Below are positions 17,512-25,488 of a stretch of DNA of 64,000 nucleotides, one piece after another. Origin of the DNA: DATMXT01 sp035560415 (GTDB lineage: Bacteria > Bacillota > Clostridia > Oscillospirales > Feifaniaceae); contig DATMZG010000117.1 of NCBI GenBank assembly GCA_035560415.1, forward strand, positions 1 to 64,000, written 5' to 3'. The notes under the pieces are model-generated. The model was not told the origin of the DNA. It worked only from the letters and a program-made list of their open reading frames with translations, and ran no database searches. The position numbers and the translations under genes are program-made. Within the stretch, counting starts at the first letter, position 1. Every line of letters begins with the position of its first letter.

Positions 17512-20261
17512 TGGATTACAATAAGACGATCAATCTTCCGAAAACGGAATTTTCCATGCGGGCCGGGCTCCCCAAAAAGGAGCCCGAAATTCTCGAAAAA
17601 TGGGCGCAGATGAAGGTCTTCGAGGGCATCATGGAGAAAAACGAGGGCAGGCCCCTCTATATCCTGCACGACGGCCCGCCCTACGCCAACGGCGACATCC
17701 ATCTCGGCCACGCGCTCAACAAGAGCCTCAAGGACTTTGTCGTGCGCAGCAAGAACATGATGGGCTTCAAGTCGCCCTACGTCCCGGGCTGGGACACCCA
17801 CGGCCTGCCCATTGAGAGCCAGGTCATCAAGAAATACGGCAGCGAGGTCATCAAGACCTCGCCGGTCGAGTTCCGCAAGGCCTGCCGGGAGTTTGCGCTC
17901 TCCTATGCCGCAAACCAGAGCACACAGTTCCAGCGGCTCGGAGTTTTGGGCGAGTGGGATAAACCCTACCTGACCCTTGAGCCCGAGTTTGAGGCCATGC
18001 AGATTCGGGTTTTCGGCGAAATGGCCAAGAAGGGCTATATTTACAAGGGGCAAAAGGCCGTCTACTGGTGCCCGCACGACGAGACGGCCCTGGCCGAAGC
18101 TGAAATCGAATACCACGACGACCCCTGCACCGCCGTCTTTGTGCGCTTCCCTCTGAGGGACGACAAGGGCAAAATTTTTGCGGCCACAGGGCTCAAAGAG
18201 GTCGACGTCATCATCTGGACGACGACAGTCTGGACCCTGCCGGGCAATCAGGCTATCTGCCTCAACCCCGACCTCGAATACTCGGTCATGGAGAAGGACG
18301 GCCGCGGGTATCTCCTGGCAAGCGAACTGGCCGATGAGGTTTTGAAGCTGGGCGGCATTGAGGGCGCCAAGGAAGTCCTGCGCATGCAGGGCAGCGAGTT
18401 CGAGTATATGGTCGCCTGGCATCCCTTCATGGAGCGCGACTCCCTCATGATTGTGGGTGAGCACGTCAACCTCGACGCCGGCTCCGGCTGCGTCCACACG
18501 GCTCCCGGTTTTGGCCAGGAGGACTTTGAAATCTGCAAGAATTACGAGGGCATACCGGTCAACGTCTGCGTCGACGGCAAGGGCGTCATGACCGAGGCGG
18601 CGGGCCCTGTCTGCGCCGGCCTTTCGACCGACGACGCCAACCTCGCCATTTTGAAGCACATGCAGGCCACCGGCTCCCTCTTCCACAAGCACAAAATTCT
18701 CCACCAGTACCCCCACTGCTGGCGCTGCAAGAACCCCATTTTGTTCCGTGTCACCGAGCAGTGGTTTTGCTCGGTCGACGGGTTCAAGGAGGCGGCGCTC
18801 GAGGCCATCAAGACCGTCAAGTGGTATCCCTCCTGGGGCGAGGAGCGCATCACCTCAATGGTGCGGGACCGCAGCGACTGGTGCATTTCCCGGCAGCGCC
18901 TCTGGGGCGTCCCCATTCCGATGTTCTACTGCAAAAAGTGCGGCAAGGCCGTCATTGATGATATCACGGTCGACGCGGTCGCGAAGCTGTTTGAAAAAGA
19001 GGGCAGCGACGCCTGGTACGCGAAGTCTGCCGATGAGATTCTGCCAAAGGGCTACACCTGCGCCTGCGGCGGCACCGAGTTCACCAAAGAGACCGACATC
19101 ATGGACGTCTGGTTTGACTCGGGCTCCAGCCACGCCGCCGTGCTTGAGACCAGAGCCGACCAGCGGTGGCCTGCCGACATGTACCTTGAGGGCAACGACC
19201 AGCACCGCGGCTGGTTCCAGTCGTCGCTCCTGACCGCGGTCGCCACCCGCGGCGCCGCCCCCTACCGCGAGGTGCTGACATGCGGCATGGTGGTCGACGG
19301 CGAGGGCAAGAAAATGAGCAAGTCGCTCGGAAACGGCATTGCGCCGGAAGAGGTCATCTCGCAGTACGGCGCCGACATTCTGCGCCTCTGGGTCGCCTCG
19401 GCCGACTACACCGACGACATGCGCATCTCCCCCGAAATTCTAAAACAGCTCTCCGAGATTTACCGCAAAATCCGCAACACGGCGCGGTATATCCTCGGCA
19501 ACCTCTACGACTTCGACCCGGCTGCCGACACGGTGGCCTATGAGGAGATGACGGAGCTCGACAAGTGGGCCTTAGTGCGCTTAAACGAAGTCGTCGAAAC
19601 CGTCAATAAATCCTATGACAACTACACCTACTACCTCATTTTCCACGCCATTCACAACTTCTGCGTCGTCGACATGTCGAACTTCTATCTCGACGTCATC
19701 AAGGACCGGCTCTATTGCGAGGACGCCAAGGGCGAACTTCGCCGCTCGGCCCAGAGCGCAATGTACAAGATTTTGAAGGCCATCACCCTCATGCTGGCCC
19801 CCATCCTCTCGTTTACGGCCGAGGAGATCTGGCAGTCCATGCCGCACGACGGCGGGGCCGACCCGCGCAGCGTCAACTACAACGACATCCCGAAAGCCGA
19901 AAAGCTAAAGGGCGTCGACATGGACAAGTGGGAGAAAATCCTCGCGCTTCGCGACGAGGCCAAGAAAGCCCTTGAAGACAAGCGGCTTGAAAAGGTCATC
20001 GGCTCCTCCCTCGACGCCAAAGTCGTGCTGACAAGGGACGCCGACTACGATTTTGTCAAGTCGGTGGAGGCCATGCTGCCCACCCTCTTCATCACTTCGC
20101 AAGTCGAGGTGAAAAAGGGCGAGTCCGCCTGTGAAGTGCTTGAGGCGGTCGGGGAGCGCTGCGAGCGCTGCTGGACCCACAGCAAGACCGTGGGCGAGAA
20201 CCACGAGCACCCCACCCTCTGCGCACGCTGCGCCGCCGTCGTGGAGCGCCATGGCGTATAG
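17511..20261 (+). CDS. ileS: Isoleucyl-tRNA synthetase
   Basis: Class I synthetase charging tRNA-Ile. 916 aa. HIGH-type motif HLGH at 64-67 and KMSKS at about 601-605 are intact; the CP1 editing domain lies between, with TTTVWTLPGNQA visible. The C-terminus ends in a Cys4 zinc finger (CERCW then CARC) typical of bacterial-type IleRS. It is translationally linked to divIVA by a one-base overlap and has no T-box leader, so amino-acid-specific attenuation is not evident. lspA starts 11 bases before its end. Confidence 0.97.
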   Translation: MDYNKTINLPKTEFSMRAGLPKKEPEILEKWAQMKVFEGIMEKNEGRPLYILHDGPPYANGDIHLGHALNKSLKDFVVRSKNMMGFKSPYVPGWDTHGLPIESQVIKKYGSEVIKTSPVEFRKACREFALSYAANQSTQFQRLGVLGEWDKPYLTLEPEFEAMQIRVFGEMAKKGYIYKGQKAVYWCPHDETALAEAEIEYHDDPCTAVFVRFPLRDDKGKIFAATGLKEVDVIIWTTTVWTLPGNQAICLNPDLEYSVMEKDGRGYLLASELADEVLKLGGIEGAKEVLRMQGSEFEYMVAWHPFMERDSLMIVGEHVNLDAGSGCVHTAPGFGQEDFEICKNYEGIPVNVCVDGKGVMTEAAGPVCAGLSTDDANLAILKHMQATGSLFHKHKILHQYPHCWRCKNPILFRVTEQWFCSVDGFKEAALEAIKTVKWYPSWGEERITSMVRDRSDWCISRQRLWGVPIPMFYCKKCGKAVIDDITVDAVAKLFEKEGSDAWYAKSADEILPKGYTCACGGTEFTKETDIMDVWFDSGSSHAAVLETRADQRWPADMYLEGNDQHRGWFQSSLLTAVATRGAAPYREVLTCGMVVDGEGKKMSKSLGNGIAPEEVISQYGADILRLWVASADYTDDMRISPEILKQLSEIYRKIRNTARYILGNLYDFDPAADTVAYEEMTELDKWALVRLNEVVETVNKSYDNYTYYLIFHAIHNFCVVDMSNFYLDVIKDRLYCEDAKGELRRSAQSAMYKILKAITLMLAPILSFTAEEIWQSMPHDGGADPRSVNYNDIPKAEKLKGVDMDKWEKILALRDEAKKALEDKRLEKVIGSSLDAKVVLTRDADYDFVKSVEAMLPTLFITSQVEVKKGESACEVLEAVGERCERCWTHSKTVGENHEHPTLCARCAAVVERHGV

Positions 20262-20733
20262 GGGACGCAGGAATAAGGGCCGCGTTCTCAGCGGCGCCCT
20301 CATCGCAATCGGGGTTGTCCTGCTCGACAGGGTCGTCAAACTGTGGGCGGCGGGTCCCTTAAAGGAAAGCGGCTCCATTCCCCTCATCAAAAACGTCTTT
20401 CATCTCACCTATGTGGAAAACCGCGGCGCCGCCTTCTCGATGCTGGCGGGCCACAGGTGGCTGCTCATCGGCATTGCGGCCGTCACGGTCACGGCCATCA
20501 TCTATGCGTTTTGTTCCCGCATGTACGCCCATCCGCTGACCGACATCTCGTTTCCGCTCGTGGTCGGCGGGGCCATCGGCAACCTGTGGGACCGGGTGAC
20601 GCTTGGCTACGTCGTCGACCTCTTTGACTTTCGGCTCATCAACTTTGCCGTCTTCAACGTGGCCGACGTCGCCATCACGTGTGCCGCCGGCCTGCTCATG
20701 CTCTATGTCGTACTGACAGCGAAAAATGGATAA
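20251..20733 (+). CDS. lspA: Signal peptidase II (lipoprotein)
   Basis: Aspartic membrane protease that removes signal peptides from prolipoproteins such as the GH26-like protein in this window. 160 aa with four predicted membrane helices. The catalytic aspartates are D114 in GNLWDRV and D139 in FNVADVAI, with the family motif VENRGAAFS. The ATG at 20251 overlaps the end of ileS by 11 bases and gives a normal-length protein; a longer reading from 20131 would be only ileS in another frame. The stop shares a base with the next start. Confidence 0.95.
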   Translation: MAYRGRRNKGRVLSGALIAIGVVLLDRVVKLWAAGPLKESGSIPLIKNVFHLTYVENRGAAFSMLAGHRWLLIGIAAVTVTAIIYAFCSRMYAHPLTDISFPLVVGGAIGNLWDRVTLGYVVDLFDFRLINFAVFNVADVAITCAAGLLMLYVVLTAKNG

Positions 20734-21683
20734 TGGACAGTAAAACAACCGAAATCATAACCGAAACCAGACTGGACGTCGCCGTCGCCGCGCTGCTTGA
20801 AATAAGCCGCGCGGCGGCGCAGCGTCTGATCGTTGAAGGTATGGTGACGGTGAACGGCAAAGCAGCCCAAAAGGCCGGGTTGAAGCTCTCGCCCGGCGAG
20901 GTCATTGAGGCGGCCCTCCCGCCGCCCGCGCCGGACAGGGCAAAGCCGCAGGACATTCCGCTCACCATTGTCTATGAGGACGCGGCGCTGCTCGTCGTCG
21001 ACAAGCCGCGGGGTCTTGTGGTCCACCCGGCCGCCGGAAACCCGGACGGCACCCTGGTCAACGCCCTCCTGCACCACTGCGGGGACAGCCTTTCGGGCAT
21101 AAACGGGGTCATGCGCCCCGGCATCGTCCACCGCATTGACAAGGACACCTCGGGGCTGCTCTTGGTCGCCAAGACAGACGCCGCCCACCGCTCCCTTGCG
21201 GCCCAAATCGCCTCCCACAGCCTGCTTCGGGCCTATGTCGCCCTCGTCCATGGGCATTTGAAGGAGCTTCAAGGCGCCGTCGACGCCCCCATTGCGAGAA
21301 ACCCGCACCGCCGCAAGGAGATGGCGGTCGTACCGGGGGGCCGCAGGGCCGTCACCCACTACAAGGTGCTCGAGGAGTACGAGGGCTTTTCGCTCCTCGA
21401 GTGCCGGCTTGAGACCGGGCGCACCCACCAGATTCGGGTGCACATGGCCCACTTAGGCCGCCCTGTCGTCGGCGACCCCGTCTACGCGAAGGACACACCC
21501 GACCTCGGCGGACAATTGCTGCACGCCGCCCGCATCGGCTTTCGCCACCCCGTCACCGGTCAGTGGTTGGAATTTTTGTCGCCGGTGCCGGCCTATTTTT
21601 CGCAGTACTTGACAAAACTGCGTTCCCGCAATATAATAGAGTGTAGTTCAATTGAATACCTTCAAGGGGTGCCAAGAGGCTGA
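20733..21683 (+). CDS. rluD: Ribosomal large-subunit pseudouridine synthase, RluD type
   Basis: Isomerises uridines of 23S rRNA. 316 aa with an N-terminal S4 RNA-binding domain (about 10-65) and the RluA/RluD catalytic domain; HRIDKDTSGLL holds the catalytic aspartate D136. The ATG at 20733 overlaps the lspA stop. The final 20 or so residues look non-conserved: the DNA encoding them carries a consensus promoter and the first part of a TPP riboswitch, and the TGA stop is part of the conserved CTGAGA of that riboswitch. RluD versus another RluA-family specificity is not certain. Confidence 0.9.
   Translation: MDSKTTEIITETRLDVAVAALLEISRAAAQRLIVEGMVTVNGKAAQKAGLKLSPGEVIEAALPPPAPDRAKPQDIPLTIVYEDAALLVVDKPRGLVVHPAAGNPDGTLVNALLHHCGDSLSGINGVMRPGIVHRIDKDTSGLLLVAKTDAAHRSLAAQIASHSLLRAYVALVHGHLKELQGAVDAPIARNPHRRKEMAVVPGGRRAVTHYKVLEEYEGFSLLECRLETGRTHQIRVHMAHLGRPVVGDPVYAKDTPDLGGQLLHAARIGFRHPVTGQWLEFLSPVPAYFSQYLTKLRSRNIIECSSIEYLQGVPRG
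21609..21637 (+). promoter_or_regulatory. Consensus promoter of thiT inside rluD
   Basis: TTGACA (21609-21614), a 17-base spacer and TATAAT (21632-21637): a perfect match to the housekeeping consensus, located within the last codons of rluD. Transcription would begin about 21644, just before the riboswitch. Confidence 0.85.
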
Positions 21684-21748
21684 GAACGGTTTTTTAAACC
21701 GTAACCCTCCAACCTGATCCGGGTAATGCCGGCGTAGGGATGAGAGAT
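21658..21748 (+). promoter_or_regulatory. TPP riboswitch (THI element)
   Basis: The sequence holds the hallmark strings in order: GGGGTGCC, GGCTGAGA, AACCTGATCCGGGTAATGCC and GCGTAGGGA. A hairpin of AACGGTTTTTTAAACCGT forms the variable arm. CCTTCA and TGAGAG on either side can pair to close P1. The element precedes a terminator and the thiamine transporter gene, so thiamine pyrophosphate should repress thiT. Its 5' part overlaps the coding end of rluD. Confidence 0.95.
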
Positions 21749-21750
21749 AG

Positions 21751-21786
21751 CAGGCGCGCCCGAAGGAGGGTGGCGCCGCTTTTTTA
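21751..21786 (+). terminator. Riboswitch-controlled terminator
   Basis: GGCGC and CCC of the left arm pair with GGG and GGCGCC of the right arm around GAAGGA, and TTTTTT follows. It lies directly after the TPP aptamer and is the likely expression platform. Confidence 0.75.
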
Positions 21787-21829
21787 TGCGGACAGCCGCC
21801 CCCAACCTGACCGATGCAACCCATACCCG

Positions 21830-21936
21830 TTTTTCAGGGGCGAAGCCGCCCCGGGGCGTCGTTGGCTGCCCTTGAAGGGCGCCAGCCCGTCTGCGGGCCG
21901 CCGCCTTGCCCCAAGACGGCTTTATCCCCTGAAAAA
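21830..21936 (+). other. Large multi-branched RNA fold in the thiT leader
   Basis: TTTTTCAGGGG (21830-21840) pairs perfectly with CCCCTGAAAAA (21926-21936). Inside, AAGCCG (21843-21848) pairs with CGGCTT (21917-21922) and GGGGC (21853-21857) with GCCCC (21908-21912). The core holds two more hairpins: a TGGC-GCCCTT/AAGGGCGCCA stem and GCCCG-TCTG-CGGGC. No ORF with a ribosome binding site is present. It could be a second regulatory RNA, or an inserted palindromic repeat between riboswitch and gene. The fold was drawn by eye. Confidence 0.5.
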
Positions 21937-21964
21937 TCTCCGACTTTCGCAGGAGCGGATTTTT
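21932..21964 (+). terminator. Possible second attenuator in the thiT leader
   Basis: AAAAAT-CCG can pair with CGG-ATTTTT (two bulged bases), with CTCC/GGAG as an alternative inner stem, ending in a T run. Its 5' A run is shared with the closing stem of the preceding fold, so the two would be mutually exclusive. Weak evidence. Confidence 0.3.
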
Positions 21965-22099
21965 GTGTCAGGCGAAATTTCCTGATGCCGGCGGGCTGAC
22001 GTCCGCCAAAGAGGAAAATGAAGCATGGCGCGAAGAGCGGCCCTGCGAAGGCGGGCCCCGGTTACATTGGTCAGGTCCAATCGGAAAGGAGAACTCTTT

Positions 22100-22693
22100 A
22101 TGAATCAGGCACAGACAAGCAAAACCCGCATCCTCGTGGAGTGCGGCATCATGATGGCATTTTCCATGGCGCTCTCCTATGTGAAAATCTGGGAGATGCC
22201 GATGGGCGGCTCGGTCACGGCCCTCTCCATGCTGCCCCTCGTGCTGCTCGGCTATAAGTACGGCCTCAAGTGGGGGCTGACGGCCGGCGTCGCCTTCGGG
22301 CTGATGCAGCTCATGTTCCAGGCCAACTACCTCGTCGGCCTCTCGGCCTTCTCGGTCGTCGTCGCCGTCTTTTTCGACTACATTTTCGCGTTTGGCGCCC
22401 TGGGGCTTTCCGGCCTCATGAAGGGCAAAAAAGGCGGCTTTGCGGCCGGCGCCGCAATTGCGGTCTTCGCCCGCTTCCTGTGCCACTTCGTCGTGGGCTT
22501 TGCGGTCTGGGCGGCCTTTGCCGACCAGGTGGCCCTCGAGGGCATGAACCCCGTGCTCTATTCCTTCCTCTACAACATCACTTACATGGGCCCCGAATTC
22601 ATCACGACGACGGCCGCGGCCTTTGTCATGCAAAAGTCGGCGCTCTCGTCGTTTCTCAAGGTCCCGGGCGGCATGGCCGCTCCCCAAAACTAA
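22100..22693 (+). CDS. thiT: Thiamine ECF transporter S component ThiT
   Basis: Substrate-binding membrane subunit of an energy-coupling-factor thiamine importer; the shared A and T subunits are not in this window. 197 aa with about six hydrophobic helices. The family region GMNPVLYSFLYNITYMGPEF is near the C-terminus, and the early loop MPMGGSVTALSMLPL is typical of ThiT. AAAGGAGAA before ATG 22100 decides the start; upstream in-frame codons lie in untranslated leader. Control by the TPP riboswitch strongly supports thiamine as the substrate. thiE lies at 35.5 kb, so some local thiamine synthesis is also encoded. Confidence 0.92.
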   Translation: MNQAQTSKTRILVECGIMMAFSMALSYVKIWEMPMGGSVTALSMLPLVLLGYKYGLKWGLTAGVAFGLMQLMFQANYLVGLSAFSVVVAVFFDYIFAFGALGLSGLMKGKKGGFAAGAAIAVFARFLCHFVVGFAVWAAFADQVALEGMNPVLYSFLYNITYMGPEFITTTAAAFVMQKSALSSFLKVPGGMAAPQN

Positions 22694-22741
22694 ATCACAG
22701 GCACAGCTCCATAGATGTATTTTTGGACTGCGGCAGCGGAC

Positions 22742-22775
22742 AAAGGCAGGCAGGGCATTTCGCCCGCCTGCCTTT
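22742..22775 (+). terminator. Terminator after thiT
   Basis: A 14-bp stem with one bulged A (AAAGGCAGGC and GGGC on the left, GCCC and GCCTGCCTTT on the right) and loop ATTTC. The T run is short, but the stem is long and GC-rich and is the first one after the gene. Confidence 0.6.
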
Positions 22776-22922
22776 CAGGCTGTCAAAAAAGTTACTTTGA
22801 CAGCCTGATTTTCCCGGCCCTCCGAAAGGCCGGGAAAATGTGTGTAAAATCCTTATTTTTTAAGCATGTTTAAAAAATAAGGTCCATTAAATGCCGCCCG
22901 CGAGCGCGAATTCACTTCGCGC
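22776..22922. repeat. Row of four perfect palindromes
   Basis: Directly after the thiT terminator come separate perfect hairpins: 22776-22787 with 22796-22807 (12 bp), 22808-22819 with 22828-22839 (12 bp), 22851-22863 with 22870-22882 (13 bp, AT-rich), and 22904-22910 with 22916-22922 (7 bp). The first two abut without a spacer base. The arm sequences differ, so they are not copies of one repeat. No ORF with a ribosome binding site is present. This accounts for most of the 320-base gap between thiT and the next gene. Confidence 0.7.
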
Positions 22923-22978
22923 GGCAAAGGCACCGCTCACTTGGCGGAAAACCCCCAGGTTTTTCGACACTCTGCAAA

Positions 22979-23005
22979 AGCGGCACGACTTTAAGTCGTG
23001 CCGCT
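22979..23005 (-). terminator. Terminator of the PPTase-RNase R operon
   Basis: AGCGGCACGACT (22979-22990) pairs perfectly with AGTCGTGCCGCT (22994-23005). On the minus strand the stem is followed by TTTT. It lies 10 bases beyond the stop codon of the minus-strand gene. Confidence 0.75.
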
Positions 23006-23014
23006 CTTTGTGAC

Positions 23015-23443
23015 TCATGGTATAAAGACAAGTTCAAAGGGCTCAAAGCCGGCCGCCGAGAGGGTGTAGGTCTCCCGCACGGCAGTGACATAATAGACCT
23101 CCCCGCCGTCCCCCGTGGGAATGGCCAGCATGTCCGACATGCCGAGTGTCCGCCCCTGCCGCATGTAGAGCTTTGCGGCGGCCTCCTTGCGGGTCCAAAG
23201 CGTGAAGAAGTCACCGGTCTCTTCCTCGGGGAATTTTTTGGCGACGTTGCGATACAGCGGCCGGTGGACTTCAAGGTCGACCCCGCAGGGGAAGGGGGCC
23301 CTCAGCACCGCGACATATCCGCCCGAGTGGGAGAGGCTGACGAAGGGGGAGCCAAATTCAAAAGTTTCGCCGAACAGGGTTTCCACCGCCTCGTGGGAGG
23401 GGTGTTTCTCTCCGCAAAAGCCGAGATAGAGGTTTGCTTTCAT
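23015..23443 (-). CDS. 4'-phosphopantetheinyl transferase, short Sfp type
   Basis: Transfers phosphopantetheine from CoA to a carrier protein. 142 aa, well short of the roughly 220-240 aa of pseudo-dimeric Sfp. The magnesium-binding GVDLE (D56, E58) and the WTRKEAAAK motif (W83, K86, E87, K91) are both intact, preceded by SLSHSGGYVAV. It may use fatty-acid ACP (AcpS role) or a secondary-metabolite carrier; no such carrier lies nearby. The start ATG overlaps the rnr stop by four bases (ATGA), so it belongs to the rnr operon. Confidence 0.82.
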   Translation of the reverse strand: MKANLYLGFCGEKHPSHEAVETLFGETFEFGSPFVSLSHSGGYVAVLRAPFPCGVDLEVHRPLYRNVAKKFPEEETGDFFTLWTRKEAAAKLYMRQGRTLGMSDMLAIPTGDGGEVYYVTAVRETYTLSAAGFEPFELVFIP

Positions 23444-25488
23444 ATCAGCTCAAAGTCGATTCGGCGGCTGACATAGTCGGCCGCGACAAGCCGCACGCTG
23501 ACGGCCTGTCCGAGCCTGTACCTGCGGCCGGTGCGGGAACCGGTGAGGGTTTTTGCCACTTCGTCGTACTCGTAGTAGTCGTCCGGCAGGTTCGTGATGT
23601 GGACAAGCCCCTCGACGGTGTTTTCGAGCTCAATGAAGAGACCGAAGGGCGCGACGGTGCTGACGACCCCGTCGAACTCCTCTCCGATGTGTTCCATCAT
23701 GAGCAGGCACCGGTACATGTCCTCAATGTCCCGCTCGGCCTCGGTCGCCCGCTGCTCGCAGTCGGTGGCCTGCTCGGCCTCGGCCGGGGCGGCCGTCGCC
23801 ATGACCGAGAGCTGCTTGTGGGCGCCCTGCTGGAGATAGCCCAAGGCCCTGTGGACTAAAAGGTCCGGATAACGGCGGATGGGGGAGGTGAAGTGACAGT
23901 ACATGGCGGAGGCAAGGCCGTAGTGGCCGAGGTTATCGGCGCTGTACTTGGCCCGCATCATGGAGCGGATTAAAAGCCGCGTGATGAGCTGTTCGTAGGG
24001 CTTGCCTTCGACGGCCTTGGCAATGCGCTGGTACTCCTCCGGCGGCAGGCGGCCCTCGCCGTCAGGCTTCGCGTCGACGCCTAAGGCGTGCAGCGTCGCG
24101 ATGACGTCGCCCGCCCGGTCGGGGTCGGGGCGCTCGTGAATGCGGTAAATGCAGCTGGCCTTGTGCTCAGTCAGGTGGGCGGCGACGGCCTCGTTTGCCG
24201 CCAGCATAAATTCCTCAATCAGCCGCTCGGTGACCCCGCGCACCCGCGCCGTCACCGAAATGGGCTTTCCGGTCTCGTCGAGGGTGACGACCGGCTCGAT
24301 GCTCTCAAAGGCCATGGCCCCGCGGGCCATGCGCCGGGCGTTTAAAGCCTCGGCCAGCGGCAGCATCTCACGCAGCGCCGGCAGCACTTCACGGTATTTT
24401 TCAGCGGTGGTTTCGGCCCCCTCCAACAGCGCGTTGAGCTCCTCGTAGACGCACCGGCGATGCGAGCGGATGACCGAGCGGTAGATGTCTCGGCCCACAG
24501 GCTCGCCCTTCGGCGTCAGCTCAATGTCGCAGGTCATGGCAAGGCGCGGGACCTCCTCGCGCAGCGAGCACAGGTCGTCCGACAGGGCGAAGGGCAGCAT
24601 GGGCACCACTTTGTCCACAAAGTAGACCGAGGTGCCTCTGGCCTTGGCCTCGCCGTCAATGTCGCTGCCGGGGCGGACGTAGTGGGAGACGTCGGCGATG
24701 TGGACGCCGAGCCGCAGGTTGCCGTTTGGCAGCTTTTCAAGTGAGATGGCGTCGTCAAAATCCTTGGCGCCCGCCCCGTCAATTGTGAAAATGAGCTTGT
24801 CTGTCAGGTCCCGGCGCTCTCCGGGGTCGGACATCTCGCCGGCCGCGCGCATGCGCTCGGCGGCGTCGACGGCCTCTTTGGGGTAATCGGTGCGGATGCC
24901 GTGGAGCAGCAGCAGCGCCTCGTAGTTGGGGGCGAATTCATCGGCCGGGCCCAGCACCCGCTCAATGACGCCGCCGGCACCCGTGCGCCCCTCGGGGTAG
25001 CGGGTGACGCGCAGCGCCACTTTGTCGCCGGCCCCGGCCCCTAGGCCCTTGCCCAGCACCTGAATTTCCATGCCGACCGTGGCGTTGTCGGGCACGACGG
25101 CAAGCCCGCGGCCCCGGGCCTCGGCGCGGCCGATGACCCTCGTCACCCCGCGCGCGATAATGCGGACAATTTCACCCTCGGCGGCCCGCCCGCCCTCGGC
25201 CGGGCGAATTTCGCGGGCCTCGACCGTGTCGCCCCCCATGGCGCCCTTGGAGCGGTTGTCATAGATGAACATGCGGCGCACACCGTCCGACACAAAGCCA
25301 AACTCCCGGGAGGTCCCCTCATATTTGCCGATGAGCGGGGGATTGCCCTTGACCGGCGTCCCCTTGCCCTTGACGGGGGCCTCTTTCGGGCGGGCGGCGG
25401 CCCTCACCGGTCCGCTCTTTTTATGGGGCGTAAACTTTGCGGCATTTTGTTTTTTGGGCCTGCGGGCAGGCTGCCGCCCGCCCTTCAT
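23440..25488 (-). CDS. rnr: Ribonuclease R
   Basis: Processive 3'-5' exoribonuclease of the RNase II/R family, degrading structured RNA. 682 aa from the chosen start. A basic, Lys/Pro-rich N-terminal tail (about 1-50) precedes cold-shock-type domains, the RNB catalytic domain with GAKDFDDAISLEKL near residue 245, and a C-terminal S1 domain (VSTVAPFGLFIELE). The start at 25488 is preferred: GGAG lies just upstream and ATGA overlaps the stop of the SGNH gene. Longer in-frame readings to 25593 lack a ribosome binding site. Confidence 0.94.
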   Translation of the reverse strand: MKGGRQPARRPKKQNAAKFTPHKKSGPVRAAARPKEAPVKGKGTPVKGNPPLIGKYEGTSREFGFVSDGVRRMFIYDNRSKGAMGGDTVEAREIRPAEGGRAAEGEIVRIIARGVTRVIGRAEARGRGLAVVPDNATVGMEIQVLGKGLGAGAGDKVALRVTRYPEGRTGAGGVIERVLGPADEFAPNYEALLLLHGIRTDYPKEAVDAAERMRAAGEMSDPGERRDLTDKLIFTIDGAGAKDFDDAISLEKLPNGNLRLGVHIADVSHYVRPGSDIDGEAKARGTSVYFVDKVVPMLPFALSDDLCSLREEVPRLAMTCDIELTPKGEPVGRDIYRSVIRSHRRCVYEELNALLEGAETTAEKYREVLPALREMLPLAEALNARRMARGAMAFESIEPVVTLDETGKPISVTARVRGVTERLIEEFMLAANEAVAAHLTEHKASCIYRIHERPDPDRAGDVIATLHALGVDAKPDGEGRLPPEEYQRIAKAVEGKPYEQLITRLLIRSMMRAKYSADNLGHYGLASAMYCHFTSPIRRYPDLLVHRALGYLQQGAHKQLSVMATAAPAEAEQATDCEQRATEAERDIEDMYRCLLMMEHIGEEFDGVVSTVAPFGLFIELENTVEGLVHITNLPDDYYEYDEVAKTLTGSRTGRRYRLGQAVSVRLVAADYVSRRIDFELI

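Noticed and set aside
21761..21786. T-box-like string AGGGTGG-CCGC before the T run
   Set aside because: It resembles the T-box antiterminator, but no specifier loop or stem I precedes it and the string is the right arm of the TPP riboswitch terminator.
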